Source of the DNA: Bdellovibrionaceae bacterium UBA5009
Lineage (GTDB): Bacteria; Bdellovibrionota; Bdellovibrionia; Bdellovibrionales; Bdellovibrionaceae
DNA: 32,691 bases
Reading direction: 5' to 3'
Assembly: GCA_002396665.1 (NCBI GenBank)
Contig: DGYJ01000093.1
Coordinates: 4,977 to 37,667 of the forward strand
Positions 8,216 to 16,580 of the stretch are shown in pieces. The notes below the pieces were generated by a model. The model was not told where the DNA came from, did no database searches, and worked only from the letters and a program-made list of their open reading frames with translations. How positions within the stretch are numbered: position 1 is the stretch's first letter; each line of letters starts with the position of its first letter. Position numbers and translations under genes: made by a program.

Positions 8216-9031
8216 CTAAAAAATCCATTTTTTAAAAAAATGCTTATAAAGATACTTAATATAGCAACTCAACCCCATTTGCCCTATCTGAAGGAAGTCA
8301 TCTCCTCGACTGTAGTTCAATGAGTTCTGTGCAAATTCGTTATATATTTGCTTACGGTGTTTTTGCGTTGATTCATATGATTTTTTTAAACACTGACTAC
8401 CGCCCGTGTAAGATTCTTCAATGATAAAGTTTTTTTCGTTAAAACGAGCTTCCACTCCAACTCCAAAAGCCGCACGATGCTTTAACATTAACTCCCGAGC
8501 AATTAGTGACTGAAGACTGCTTGGCTCTTGTTGTGGACTGGCAGGATTTGGATACACACTATAAAACCCTTCACACACTACACCGATAATTGCGGGCACC
8601 TGCGACACACTGCTTATCCAAAAGTTACGAAATTTATAGCGCAAACAAAGCAACAACATACTTAAACTGTACAGAGACCACGAAAGCCCCTTCGCCTGAT
8701 GCTGTGGAGCTACCACGACAAGCCCAAGATGAACTATGCGAAGAGTCCTGTTTAAAATCTTACATGGCAAATACATCATAGCATTAAATGCTAACAAATG
8801 TCCTTCTGCCTTATCGTATATAAGTGTTAGTACACAATCCTGAACGGATGTTTTTTCTCCTGACAAAATTCCATAATTAACTTCGCCAAGCTTGTGCTCA
8901 GCAACAAGTTTTTTCATATCATTTAAAATCTCTGCCAGCTCATGCTCATTCATCCATAGGCCAGGACACTCTACAACACGAGTAATAGTTTTACTTGAAA
9001 ATCCAAGTCTTACATTAATCCAAGGGGACAT
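8216..9031 (-). CDS. GNAT-like acyltransferase family protein
   Basis: The protein is 271 aa from the ATG at 9031. The frame also has an ATG at 9088, but that would overlap the upstream gene by 49 bases; neither start has a clear ribosome-binding site. The core LGLVVVAPQHQAKGLSWSLYSLSMLLL resembles GNAT motif A, the acyl-CoA pyrophosphate loop with a VxPxxQxKGL pattern. It is preceded by strands containing LTLIYDKAEGHLLAFNAMMY. There is no signal peptide, so it is cytosolic, and the C-terminus is basic and aromatic. It starts 8 bases after the exported protein's stop, so the two form an operon. Substrate is unknown. It could belong to the AHL-synthase/N-acyl amino acid synthase side of the fold, but no specific residues settle this. 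Confidence 0.6.
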   Translation of the reverse strand: MSPWINVRLGFSSKTITRVVECPGLWMNEHELAEILNDMKKLVAEHKLGEVNYGILSGEKTSVQDCVLTLIYDKAEGHLLAFNAMMYLPCKILNRTLRIVHLGLVVVAPQHQAKGLSWSLYSLSMLLLCLRYKFRNFWISSVSQVPAIIGVVCEGFYSVYPNPASPQQEPSSLQSLIARELMLKHRAAFGVGVEARFNEKNFIIEESYTGGSQCLKKSYESTQKHRKQIYNEFAQNSLNYSRGDDFLQIGQMGLSCYIKYLYKHFFKKWIF

Positions 9032-9039
9032 TTGGAGTT

Positions 9040-10599
9040 TTAGAATATGATTGCTGCCATTGGAAACGCGAAAACAGCGGCTCCCCATGTCTGACTCAGA
9101 ATTCGAGCGTATTTGGGAACTTCTGTTGTTGTTTTTCCCGCATCATTTGAAGCTATATCAGGGAAAATTTTCTTGTAGGCATTATAATTCCAAGCAGTTG
9201 CCATCCCTCTTTTATAGTTTCTAACCTGATCTTGCTTACCCCAGGCCTGTACTGCTGATGTTGCAGGGGCGCGGTTCCACTTGATCGGATATAGTTCACT
9301 TAAATGCTGGGGCGGATTATTATAAAAATGATTTAAACTGACGCGAATTCTTTCGCCATTTACAAGTGCACTTGACACGGCATCTTTTTCGCCGAGCACC
9401 TGATCAATATTTGACAAGGAAGCGCCAGTAACACGCGCAAAGGCATTGGCAACTCGTGGATCAAATAAGTTTTCTTGCCCCTCGGGCATACGCTTGGTTT
9501 CTTCATATGAAATTTTTGTCAAGCGTGCAGAAGATAACAACATCTTGTAAGCTACAGCCATACGCTTTTTTCCATCTGGCATCAGAGCGAATAGTTTTGG
9601 ATGCTTATTGAGTATAGCAATTCTTGTTGCGGAAGACATTCCATCAGCGCCCATATTCGATGTTATTGCCTTCAAAGTTGATGATAAAGAATCAACACCA
9701 AAAAGTTGGCCAATGGATTTTACAGAATCCTGAAGTCCGTTTAAAGAATAAGCTGTTGTACTATATAATACACTCAAGTTCCATGAAGCTGCAGCTAGCA
9801 ATGCATGCTGCTCAGGAAGCCCCAACATTACATAACGATCTTGTTCCGAGACAAAATTGGCAAATGAAAAATACAATTTATTATCCCACCAAATTGGTTT
9901 CTTCTCGGCCACAAGATTAGCAAAGTCAGCATATATATAAGAAGATGCATTTGTAACTTGAGTAATAAATGCATACAGACCCTCATCAGAATTAATTGGC
10001 GGACCCATTCCTTCCAAGGGTTCAGTGAGGTATTTAAAAACAACTTCCCAATGATTAACATGAGCTCCTTCTGAAGGAAAAAAAGATTCAATTCCAGCTA
10101 TTTGTGCGCGCAACATAGAGACAACAATTGTGCGAGTTGCAGATACAGCTCCTAAATAACCACGTGCTCTGAAAAAAAAGCTCTTGTAGGGCTTCAGTAA
10201 ACGCAACTGTAATGCCACAAAACGAGCCTGATGGCTAAGAGCCGAATAGACTTTCAAGTTTGAATACTTATCAATAGCCTGATCCAATTCTTTCGGCGTC
10301 GTGATACCTTTTTTAGCGGAGCCATTTCCAATGAGCTCTTCTCTTATCAATTTAAAATCTGACTCAAATTTATTTTCAATAGCTGGAACGTCAGTTTCTG
10401 CAGCGGCAACTTGACGCTGACTTTGCTTCACTTCTTTAATTGACGCCTCATAAGCCTTGTCATCCAAGTAAGGAGCTTCCACATCAACTACTGGAGCTAA
10501 ATCGAAAGACTCAGATTGATCCGGTGTTATTTTTTTTGCATAAAGACTCATCGAAAAAGTCAATGTAAGCAAAGCGATTGTAATACTAATTTTTTTCAT
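9040..10599 (-). CDS. Exported protein of unknown function
   Basis: I do not recognise this 519-aa protein. The ATG at 10599 has an excellent GGGGGATGA ribosome-binding site and yields MKKISITIALLTLTFSMSLYA, a signal peptide with AxA-like cleavage before KK; the ATG 12 codons upstream is rejected. Residues 20-100 are acidic/polar and probably helical (KEVKQSQRQVAAAETDVPA). The middle is Ala/Leu/Tyr-rich and helical with aromatic clusters (PYKSFFFRARGYLG, KPIWWDNKLYF). The last 15 residues are hydrophobic. No catalytic motif was found. It pairs with the acetyltransferase-like gene downstream and is divergent from the RND exporter gene, sharing a short promoter region, so a role linked to export of that system's product is possible. 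Confidence 0.75.
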   Translation of the reverse strand: MKKISITIALLTLTFSMSLYAKKITPDQSESFDLAPVVDVEAPYLDDKAYEASIKEVKQSQRQVAAAETDVPAIENKFESDFKLIREELIGNGSAKKGITTPKELDQAIDKYSNLKVYSALSHQARFVALQLRLLKPYKSFFFRARGYLGAVSATRTIVVSMLRAQIAGIESFFPSEGAHVNHWEVVFKYLTEPLEGMGPPINSDEGLYAFITQVTNASSYIYADFANLVAEKKPIWWDNKLYFSFANFVSEQDRYVMLGLPEQHALLAAASWNLSVLYSTTAYSLNGLQDSVKSIGQLFGVDSLSSTLKAITSNMGADGMSSATRIAILNKHPKLFALMPDGKKRMAVAYKMLLSSARLTKISYEETKRMPEGQENLFDPRVANAFARVTGASLSNIDQVLGEKDAVSSALVNGERIRVSLNHFYNNPPQHLSELYPIKWNRAPATSAVQAWGKQDQVRNYKRGMATAWNYNAYKKIFPDIASNDAGKTTTEVPKYARILSQTWGAAVFAFPMAAIIF

Positions 10600-10697
10600 T
10601 TCATCCCCCAGCGAATTCTTTTGCAAAATGGACAACTCAAATGTTAGCCTTCAGAGGAGATTTTTTCAAAAAAAATGACACTACTGGACCTTTCTTG

Positions 10698-12845
10698 ATG
10701 CTTATTAAACTTCATAAAACACTACTTTTGGCACAACGTGGTCTAATTCATAATTCAAAGACAGCTCTAATCATCATAGCTGTTGTCTTCTTCGGGATGA
10801 TTGCTGGAACCCATCAACTGCAGTTTTTACTAAGTATTGATGACCTTATCGATCCCGATTTCGCGACCCATGAAAGCTTAAAAAAAGTTAATGATCAATT
10901 TCACGATAAAAACACAATATTACTTTCTATTGAAAGCAATACGGTCTTTGAAAAAAAATACCTTTGTAATTTGCAAACATGGATACTTGATACAGCACAA
11001 AAACGCCATGATCTAATAAAAATCCAATCCACATTTGGAATTCGCCAAGCCGTGGCGATTGGTCAGAATTTAAAAATGGAAAGCTTTCTCGATGTAAACT
11101 GCTCAAGCCCCGATAGCGAAAAAGAGAAAATACATAACGCCTTTGAAAAAATTAGCCAATCCCCTTGGGCCAAAATATTAAGCCAAAAAAAAGATTACAA
11201 TTTGACCATTAATTTTATTGTTCATGATCCAAAAAATAAAAAGTTTGGAAGCATAGACACTAAAGTTGTCAAAGAACTTCAAAAAAGTTTCTCTGAAAAA
11301 GTAAGCAGTCCTAATGTTCAAATCTACTGGGGAGGAATCACAACCTATCAAAGCCACCTACGAGAAGCTTTGGACTTCAATTTTATTTTAAATTTTTTAA
11401 TGTTGATTCTCGCACTTGTTCTTTTTCGACTTTTTATAGGCTCATGGACGGCTGGTTGGATATTCACTATGAGCGTTTTATTCAGCTTAGCAATCACCTT
11501 TGGGTTTATGGGCTATGCGCGAATTCCTGTGGATACATTGACAAATTCAGTTGGACTTATGGTTCTAATAAGCTCTATGGAAGATTTTATTTTTGTCAGC
11601 TATGGAATGCTTATAAACAAATGGAGTCTAAAGAAGGCCTTAAGAAAGTTTCTACTTCCATCATTTTTCACTAGCTTAACAACAGCCATTGGCTTTGGAT
11701 CACTCATGACATCAGATCTTGGCATCATTCGTCGCTTCGGACTTGTGAGCTCAGCAGCTTCTATACTCGAATGGGCAGCGATCTTCTTATTTCTACCAGC
11801 CCTTGCGACTAAGTTTCCCAAAATTTCAAATATTCGTTTTAACTCTTTGCGCATCAAGCTCAAAGATCCCTTTCAAAAAAAATCACCACGTAGCTGGGCA
11901 TTCATTTTAGTGATTTGTGTTGCCGCAAGTTTATTCTTCATCTCTCATTTATATGTTGAGGACTCTCCTGAAGACTATTTTTTTAAAAATCACGAGGTGA
12001 GCAAAACATCAAAACATTTTCAAGAAAGTCGTGGATGGACCAACGAAGCTAGCTTAGTTTTTTCATCCAAAAACTCTGAAGAAGAAAATAGACGACTTAT
12101 TTCAGAAATCAGAAACCTATCCTTAATTGAAACAGTAGAAAACCCTTACGATAACATCGACTTTATTACAAAAAATTTGGATTCAACTGACAAAAGAATG
12201 ATTGAATCACTCATCGAAAATAGCCTCATATCTAAACGTTTAATTTCGGATCAAAATTTAATTCGAGCACAGCTTTTTATAAAAAGCATGAAAATGAGCG
12301 ATATCAGAAATCTAAAGGATCAGACTCAAAAAATTTGCAATGATAAATGTGAAATTGTTGGAAGTCTAATATCCTACAACGAATTCAGCGACCGAGTAAT
12401 CAATACACTTTTTTCGAGCCTAGGAACCAGTCTTATTTTAGTAAGTCTTATTATTTTTTTAATCCGTGGACCATTATCCATTTGGGAAACTTTTTCATGT
12501 ATTTTATCTTCAATTTGGGGCCCGCTGGCAATTCTGTCGTTATTTATTATTTTTAACATTCCATTGTTTTTTGTTAGTTGTGTTTGCGCATCAGTTCTTG
12601 TTGGCTTAGCTGGCGACAATGCTATCCAATTTATTTTTAGCGCACGTGACAAAACCCTTGAAAAATCGGTCGAATCTTTAGCGGATGCTAGTCTTATTAT
12701 TTCTGTTACAATGATCATACTAACCGCTGTTTTACTACTTTCCCCACTGGCGTCTTTGGCCAAACTTGGATTGCTGATGATGCTTGGACTGGCACTGTGT
12801 TATTTAGGTGATCTTTGGATTTTAAGAGGACTTTTAAAAAAATGA
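10698..12845 (+). CDS. RND/MMPL-superfamily exporter
   Basis: The protein is 715 aa from ATG 10698, or 734 aa from ATG 10641, and it sits in the inner membrane. It has the two-repeat RND layout: one TM helix (residues 25-45 of the short form), a periplasmic loop of about 180 aa, five TM helices, then the same again from WAFILVICVAASLFFISHL to the end. The SSMEDFIFVSYGML helix and the GLAGDNAIQFIF helix occupy the places of the conserved GxxxDY-type segments of MMPL/HAE3 transporters. No adaptor or outer-membrane channel gene is adjacent, which is usual for MMPL/HAE3-type lipid or small-molecule exporters. It heads the operon with the small ORF, GNAT, nitroreductase and ThiF genes, so it probably exports their product. 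The short start is favoured because it overlaps a 7-codon upstream ORF as TGATG. Confidence 0.85.
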   Translation: MLIKLHKTLLLAQRGLIHNSKTALIIIAVVFFGMIAGTHQLQFLLSIDDLIDPDFATHESLKKVNDQFHDKNTILLSIESNTVFEKKYLCNLQTWILDTAQKRHDLIKIQSTFGIRQAVAIGQNLKMESFLDVNCSSPDSEKEKIHNAFEKISQSPWAKILSQKKDYNLTINFIVHDPKNKKFGSIDTKVVKELQKSFSEKVSSPNVQIYWGGITTYQSHLREALDFNFILNFLMLILALVLFRLFIGSWTAGWIFTMSVLFSLAITFGFMGYARIPVDTLTNSVGLMVLISSMEDFIFVSYGMLINKWSLKKALRKFLLPSFFTSLTTAIGFGSLMTSDLGIIRRFGLVSSAASILEWAAIFLFLPALATKFPKISNIRFNSLRIKLKDPFQKKSPRSWAFILVICVAASLFFISHLYVEDSPEDYFFKNHEVSKTSKHFQESRGWTNEASLVFSSKNSEEENRRLISEIRNLSLIETVENPYDNIDFITKNLDSTDKRMIESLIENSLISKRLISDQNLIRAQLFIKSMKMSDIRNLKDQTQKICNDKCEIVGSLISYNEFSDRVINTLFSSLGTSLILVSLIIFLIRGPLSIWETFSCILSSIWGPLAILSLFIIFNIPLFFVSCVCASVLVGLAGDNAIQFIFSARDKTLEKSVESLADASLIISVTMIILTAVLLLSPLASLAKLGLLMMLGLALCYLGDLWILRGLLKK

Positions 12846-12940
12846 CAGATTTTCTATGTATACACCAAGCAATAACTCGTAGACTACAAAGCACAGCGCA
12901 AAAATATTTGGTTTTTGCATTGAAAGAATTAGACTTGTGA
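12842..12940 (+). CDS. Small ORF coupled to the exporter gene (32 aa)
   Basis: This open frame fills the only gap in the operon. Its ATG overlaps the exporter stop as ATGA. AGAGGA lies 11 bases upstream as a ribosome-binding site, and its TGA is 13 bases before the next start. The predicted peptide begins MTDFLCIHQAITRR, has one Cys (6), a basic middle (R13, R14, K21) and a hydrophobic stretch YLVFAL before an acidic LKELDL end. There is no signal peptide and no recognised family. It could be a precursor peptide or a small membrane-associated protein. A frame of this length can arise by chance, so the placement is the main evidence. Confidence 0.4.
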   Translation: MTDFLCIHQAITRRLQSTAQKYLVFALKELDL

Positions 12941-12953
12941 GGGGTTTAATTTT

Positions 12954-14099
12954 GTGTTGAATAATTTTTTTAGAAAAAATAAAAATATTGAGTTAAGAAA
13001 AAATGATTTCAATACATTTTTCAAAGTCCCATTTGAAATTTATGACTCTAAAAACGACTACATATCTCCTTTGCGAAGCGACATAAAAAGATTTTTAAGT
13101 TTAAAAAATCCGCTCTTTAAAAATTTAAATGATTTTGAGTATTGGTCACTTTTAAGAGATGGAAGGCCCGTCGGGCGAATTGTTTGCCACATACACCACG
13201 CTTCAAATATTAAGTTCGGCTGGAAAAATTCTTACTTTGGTTTTTTTGACTGTGAAAACAATTATGAATCCAGCCAAATATTGCTAAGCAAGGCAGAGGA
13301 CTTCTGCAGAAGGAATTCCTGCAATCAAGTGATGGGAAATTTCAACTTAACTGCCATGCAACAAATTGGTGTTGTTACTCATATTTACAGGTCTGGGAGC
13401 TATACTGATCAAGCATATAATCCCACTTATATTTCTGATTTACTTCTCAACCAAGGATTCAGCCCGTTTTTCCCAATGAAAACATATGAAATGGATCTTG
13501 ATTCATTTACCCCAGAATCCTTGCTCTCCGAAAAACAGGAAAAAATTCTAAATGATTCAAAATACAAATTCGTAGATCTTAAAACACAATCTTTGGATAA
13601 AAATCTTGAGTCTATGCGTGAATGCTTAAATATGGGTTTTGTTGAAAACCCTTTCTTTGTACCCTTAACAAAAGATGAAATGTGGTTTCAAGCAAAAGAT
13701 ATGATGTATATTATCGACAGAAGAATATCCTCAATTGTAGAAGAAAATGGCGTTCCCGTTGGAGCTATCATCTGCATTCCTAATTTGAATCCATTATTAA
13801 AGAAAATGGGATCTGAATTTCATTTCAGCTCAGTTTACCATTACATCAAGCACAGATTATTTTGTAATTCAGCTGTCATTATTTATTATTCTGTAAAAAA
13901 ATCGCATCATGACTTAGGAATTAACGGAGCCATGCTATACAAAACTATTTCCGCCCTGAAAAAATATGGATATAAAAAGCTAGGTGGAACATGGATTTCA
14001 GATTCAAATTCCGCATCCATTCGCCAAATCGAAAAACTTGGGGGGAATATTATGCACGAACTAAGCCTTTTTTCAAAGAAAATAGAGCCATCTTTATGA
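12954..14099 (+). CDS. GNAT-fold protein, YghO-like
   Basis: The 381-aa cytosolic protein starts at GTG, with GAGGGG 10 bases upstream. The N-terminal half matches the YghO-like GNAT layout: VPFEIYDSKNDYISPLRSDIK, then NPLFKN, DGRPVGRIVCHIHH, YFGFFDCENNYES and later QAYNPTYISDLLLNQGF. The C-terminal half has a second acetyltransferase-like region (GVPVGAIICIPN, then GINGAMLYKTISALKKYGYKKLGGTWISDSNSASIR). This ends in the I/V-LGGN pattern seen where a GNAT protein checks its own family members. YghO-like proteins have no established substrate. The gene overlaps the next by ATGA. Confidence 0.75.
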   Translation: MLNNFFRKNKNIELRKNDFNTFFKVPFEIYDSKNDYISPLRSDIKRFLSLKNPLFKNLNDFEYWSLLRDGRPVGRIVCHIHHASNIKFGWKNSYFGFFDCENNYESSQILLSKAEDFCRRNSCNQVMGNFNLTAMQQIGVVTHIYRSGSYTDQAYNPTYISDLLLNQGFSPFFPMKTYEMDLDSFTPESLLSEKQEKILNDSKYKFVDLKTQSLDKNLESMRECLNMGFVENPFFVPLTKDEMWFQAKDMMYIIDRRISSIVEENGVPVGAIICIPNLNPLLKKMGSEFHFSSVYHYIKHRLFCNSAVIIYYSVKKSHHDLGINGAMLYKTISALKKYGYKKLGGTWISDSNSASIRQIEKLGGNIMHELSLFSKKIEPSL

Positions 14100-15136
14100 A
14101 TCATAGTTCAAACGAAAAAAACAAAATAGTTGAATGCTTAAAAAATTCTCTTCGACACTCTGTTAGCGCCCATAATTCCCAGCCATTTCAGTTGAAATAT
14201 TTCTCGGAAGATAAAATTGAAGTTTGGGCGATGAGAGATCGTCTCCTCGGGGAAGCCGACAACGAAAACAAAGCTTTTTATGCTAGTTTAGGGACTTTAT
14301 TTGAAAGCATTAGCCTATCACTATGTAAGCTTTCTGCTCCGTATGATGTCGCTTTGGTAGACATGATTAATATCCCAAATGAAATCGAATTGTTAAGTTC
14401 GATTTTTTTGGTTGCAGTTTTTAAAATATATCCAAGCCAATCTCGAACCGATGAAGACAAAGAGCTGTGTCAAATGTTAGAAAAAAGATTTTCCCATCGT
14501 GGGGAATTTGAAAAATTGAAATATGAATTGCCAGCATTGATAGACTTACAATCTTGCCGTATCCACTTTATTCAAAACAAAATGGATAAAAAAAATATCG
14601 CAAAAATTTATGACGAAATTAACTACAAATTCCTTTCGAAGAAAAATTACGCAAAAGAACTTTACACTTGGATGCGCCTTTTCTCCAATCATAAGAACTG
14701 GTCAACAGACGGATTGAATAGACAGGCTCTAAACCTTTCCTTAATTGAAGCCATTGGTGCAAAACTCATATTAAGCACTTTTCTTCATGGCGTTTTAAAA
14801 AAAATCAAAATGCTTAAGCCCATTTTAAGCGAAATGCACTACACCGCACACGCCCCAGCCATTGCCGTTATAACTGGGCAAAGTACAAATGCATTCGATG
14901 CAGGTAGGGGCATGATGCGTGGCTGGCTTGCTCTGACCAAACTTGGACTTTACGGATCCTCAATGTCTGCTCTTTTAGACACTGAATTCAGCCGCACAAA
15001 AATTTTAACTTATGTTAATAGCTCAGACATTGCGATTTATGGAATATTTCGAGTTGGTCACTTGCCTGCAGACAAGCAATTCTTTGAAAGAATCCGACTG
15101 CCTTCTGAAATCACTTTTCAAGAGATTAGAAATTGA
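14096..15136 (+). CDS. Nitroreductase-superfamily flavoprotein (Acg/Rv1355c C-terminal type)
   Basis: The 346-aa protein starts at ATG 14096, overlapping the GNAT stop as ATGA; an in-frame ATG at 13991 inside the GNAT gene is rejected. SVSAHNSQPF (22-31) is the FMN-phosphate loop of the nitroreductase fold (consensus APSxHNxQPW). It is followed by WAMRDRLLGEADNENKAFYA and LGTLFESISLSL, then near the C-terminus DAGRGMMRGWLALTKLGLYG and a closing HLP segment. This fits the long, divergent Acg-like branch rather than classical NfsB enzymes. In mycobacterial Rv1355c such a domain is fused to a ThiF domain; here the ThiF partner follows as a separate, overlapping gene. Substrate is unknown. Confidence 0.78.
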   Translation: MNHSSNEKNKIVECLKNSLRHSVSAHNSQPFQLKYFSEDKIEVWAMRDRLLGEADNENKAFYASLGTLFESISLSLCKLSAPYDVALVDMINIPNEIELLSSIFLVAVFKIYPSQSRTDEDKELCQMLEKRFSHRGEFEKLKYELPALIDLQSCRIHFIQNKMDKKNIAKIYDEINYKFLSKKNYAKELYTWMRLFSNHKNWSTDGLNRQALNLSLIEAIGAKLILSTFLHGVLKKIKMLKPILSEMHYTAHAPAIAVITGQSTNAFDAGRGMMRGWLALTKLGLYGSSMSALLDTEFSRTKILTYVNSSDIAIYGIFRVGHLPADKQFFERIRLPSEITFQEIRN

Positions 15137-16005
15137 ATTTCACATACGACGAATTTATAAGTAGAAATTTAGGTTTTGTAACTGCAGAGGAACAAAATCG
15201 GATAAGAGATGCTAAGATCTTTATCCCTGGCCTTGGCGGAATGGGAAGCGTAGCTCTGTCTTGTTTAGTTAGGGCTGGAGTTCAAAATTTTCATTTGACC
15301 GACCCCGATGTATTTGAGGTTTCTAATTTAAATCGTCAAATTTTTTCAAATATTAACCGCCTAGGGGTTAGTAAAGTTAATTCTGCTTACGAAGATATCC
15401 TTGCAATAAATCCAAATATTAAGGTAACTATTGAATCAAATGACTGGGCTCACCGCTTAGACTCTATTTTGCCAATGGTCGATCTTGTTATCAATGGCTG
15501 TGATGATACACTGGCTACGACACTTTTACTTCGTAAGACTAAGCTTCATCAAAAGAATGTCGTAGATGCCTTCCCCTCAACCCTTCCAAATGCATATGTC
15601 ATATCCCCACAAGATATTTTACCTGAATTGCGCTGGAAGTACCCAACACTTGGCCTTAGCCCTGAATCGTGGAATGAAGAAATGGCTCATTATATTTTAA
15701 ATCAAGAGTTCGAGTTTGTGCTGACCAACACATCCGCCAGAAAATATTTAGTTGAAAAATACGCCATTGAAATGATCAAGGGACTACGTCCTAGAATTTC
15801 ACATGCACCAATGGTTTGGTTTACAGGCTTACTGATGGCCCAAGAGGCAATAAAGTTGATTTTAAAAGGAAAAAGTACTGCTGGCCCCTACGGCATCCAT
15901 TTCGACATTTGGAAAATGCGATTAGAGAAGCCTCAGCCAACATGGTTTTCTAATATAAAAAAAATTTTCATTCGCAGGTACATGAAAAGAATAAAGGATT
16001 CTTAA
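15133..16005 (+). CDS. ThiF/E1-like adenylating enzyme lacking Zn and catalytic cysteines
   Basis: The 290-aa cytosolic protein belongs to the ThiF/MoeB/HesA/MccB superfamily, which adenylates a carboxylate. The start is TTG overlapping the nitroreductase stop as TTGA, with AAGAGA upstream. Visible motifs are the nucleotide loop GLGGMGS (33-39), the acidic pair TDPD (D57, D59), NLNRQ (65-69) with the R finger, K81 in GVSK, and NGCDD (D124, D125). The only cysteines are C44 and C123, both in the Rossmann core. There are no CxxC zinc pairs and no cysteine in the usual loop near residue 180, unlike MoeB and ThiF. This suggests adenylation without a thioester, as in MccB. The target is unknown; the adjacent small ORF is one candidate. 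Its stop overlaps the convergent phosphatase gene. Confidence 0.85.
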   Translation: MNFTYDEFISRNLGFVTAEEQNRIRDAKIFIPGLGGMGSVALSCLVRAGVQNFHLTDPDVFEVSNLNRQIFSNINRLGVSKVNSAYEDILAINPNIKVTIESNDWAHRLDSILPMVDLVINGCDDTLATTLLLRKTKLHQKNVVDAFPSTLPNAYVISPQDILPELRWKYPTLGLSPESWNEEMAHYILNQEFEFVLTNTSARKYLVEKYAIEMIKGLRPRISHAPMVWFTGLLMAQEAIKLILKGKSTAGPYGIHFDIWKMRLEKPQPTWFSNIKKIFIRRYMKRIKDS

Positions 16006-16580
16006 AAAAATACTCTTTTACAGCTTCTTGAAATAGAATGACTTTCAGAAGCAAGCGCAGAATCAGTGTGCTTAAGAAAAAACTTTTTTAATGCTGGAAG
16101 GGCTTCCACGGAAAACCCAAACTTCAGCCATTCTTCATAGGCTTTTTTAATATCCCACCCCTGCTTCTTTACCCTATATAAAGCAAAGACAAGACCCGTA
16201 CGATCTTTACCCAAAGTGCAATGCAAATACACAGGTTGCTTGGCTGGATCTTCAAGAACAGAAAAAATTTTTTGCATTTGTTCTTCCGTAGGACCAAGCT
16301 TCGCTCGGAAAGGGACATTCACAAATTCAATGCCCCTTTGCTCGGCCTGGGATTTTGATTCAGCAATAATCGCCTCTTCCCAGCGCAAATTAATAATTGT
16401 TTTGATTCCAAGCTCAGAAAGCTCTTTATAATCTGCTTCAGATTTTGGCTGTGCCCCACGCCAAATGTGATTTGTGGGATCAACATTTTGAAGTTTTTCA
16501 AGCTTTGCTTCGGCAAGAGAAAAAGACAGAAGCATAAAAAAGATAAACAAAATAGGTCGGACCAAAATTGTTTTACTCAT
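16002..16580 (-). CDS. Exported tyrosine/dual-specificity protein phosphatase
   Basis: The 192-aa protein starts at ATG 16580 with GGAG five bases upstream; 33 further in-frame codons upstream lie in the preceding gene and are rejected. Residues 1-25 are a signal peptide ending SLAEA. The active-site P-loop is HCTLGKDRTG (120-129) with nucleophile C121 and R127. WRGAQP (40-45) and the TIINLR strand are typical of small bacterial DSP/Siw14-like phosphatases. No aspartate stands in the VNVPFRAKLGPTEEQ region where a general acid might be expected. The start overlaps the ADP-ribosyltransferase stop as ATGA, so the two exported enzymes are made together. Target proteins or phosphoinositides are unknown. 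Confidence 0.88.
   Translation of the reverse strand: MSKTILVRPILFIFFMLLSFSLAEAKLEKLQNVDPTNHIWRGAQPKSEADYKELSELGIKTIINLRWEEAIIAESKSQAEQRGIEFVNVPFRAKLGPTEEQMQKIFSVLEDPAKQPVYLHCTLGKDRTGLVFALYRVKKQGWDIKKAYEEWLKFGFSVEALPALKKFFLKHTDSALASESHSISRSCKRVFF

Noticed and set aside
13991..14095. 35-codon N-terminal extension of the nitroreductase-like protein
   Set aside because: It lies inside the GNAT gene. The ATGA overlap at 14096 is the natural start, and the nitroreductase fold begins just after it.
6523..16005. Genomic island with integrase, transposon ends or attachment sites
   Set aside because: No integrase, transposase, tRNA target or matching direct repeats at the edges could be seen; only order and composition hint at acquisition.
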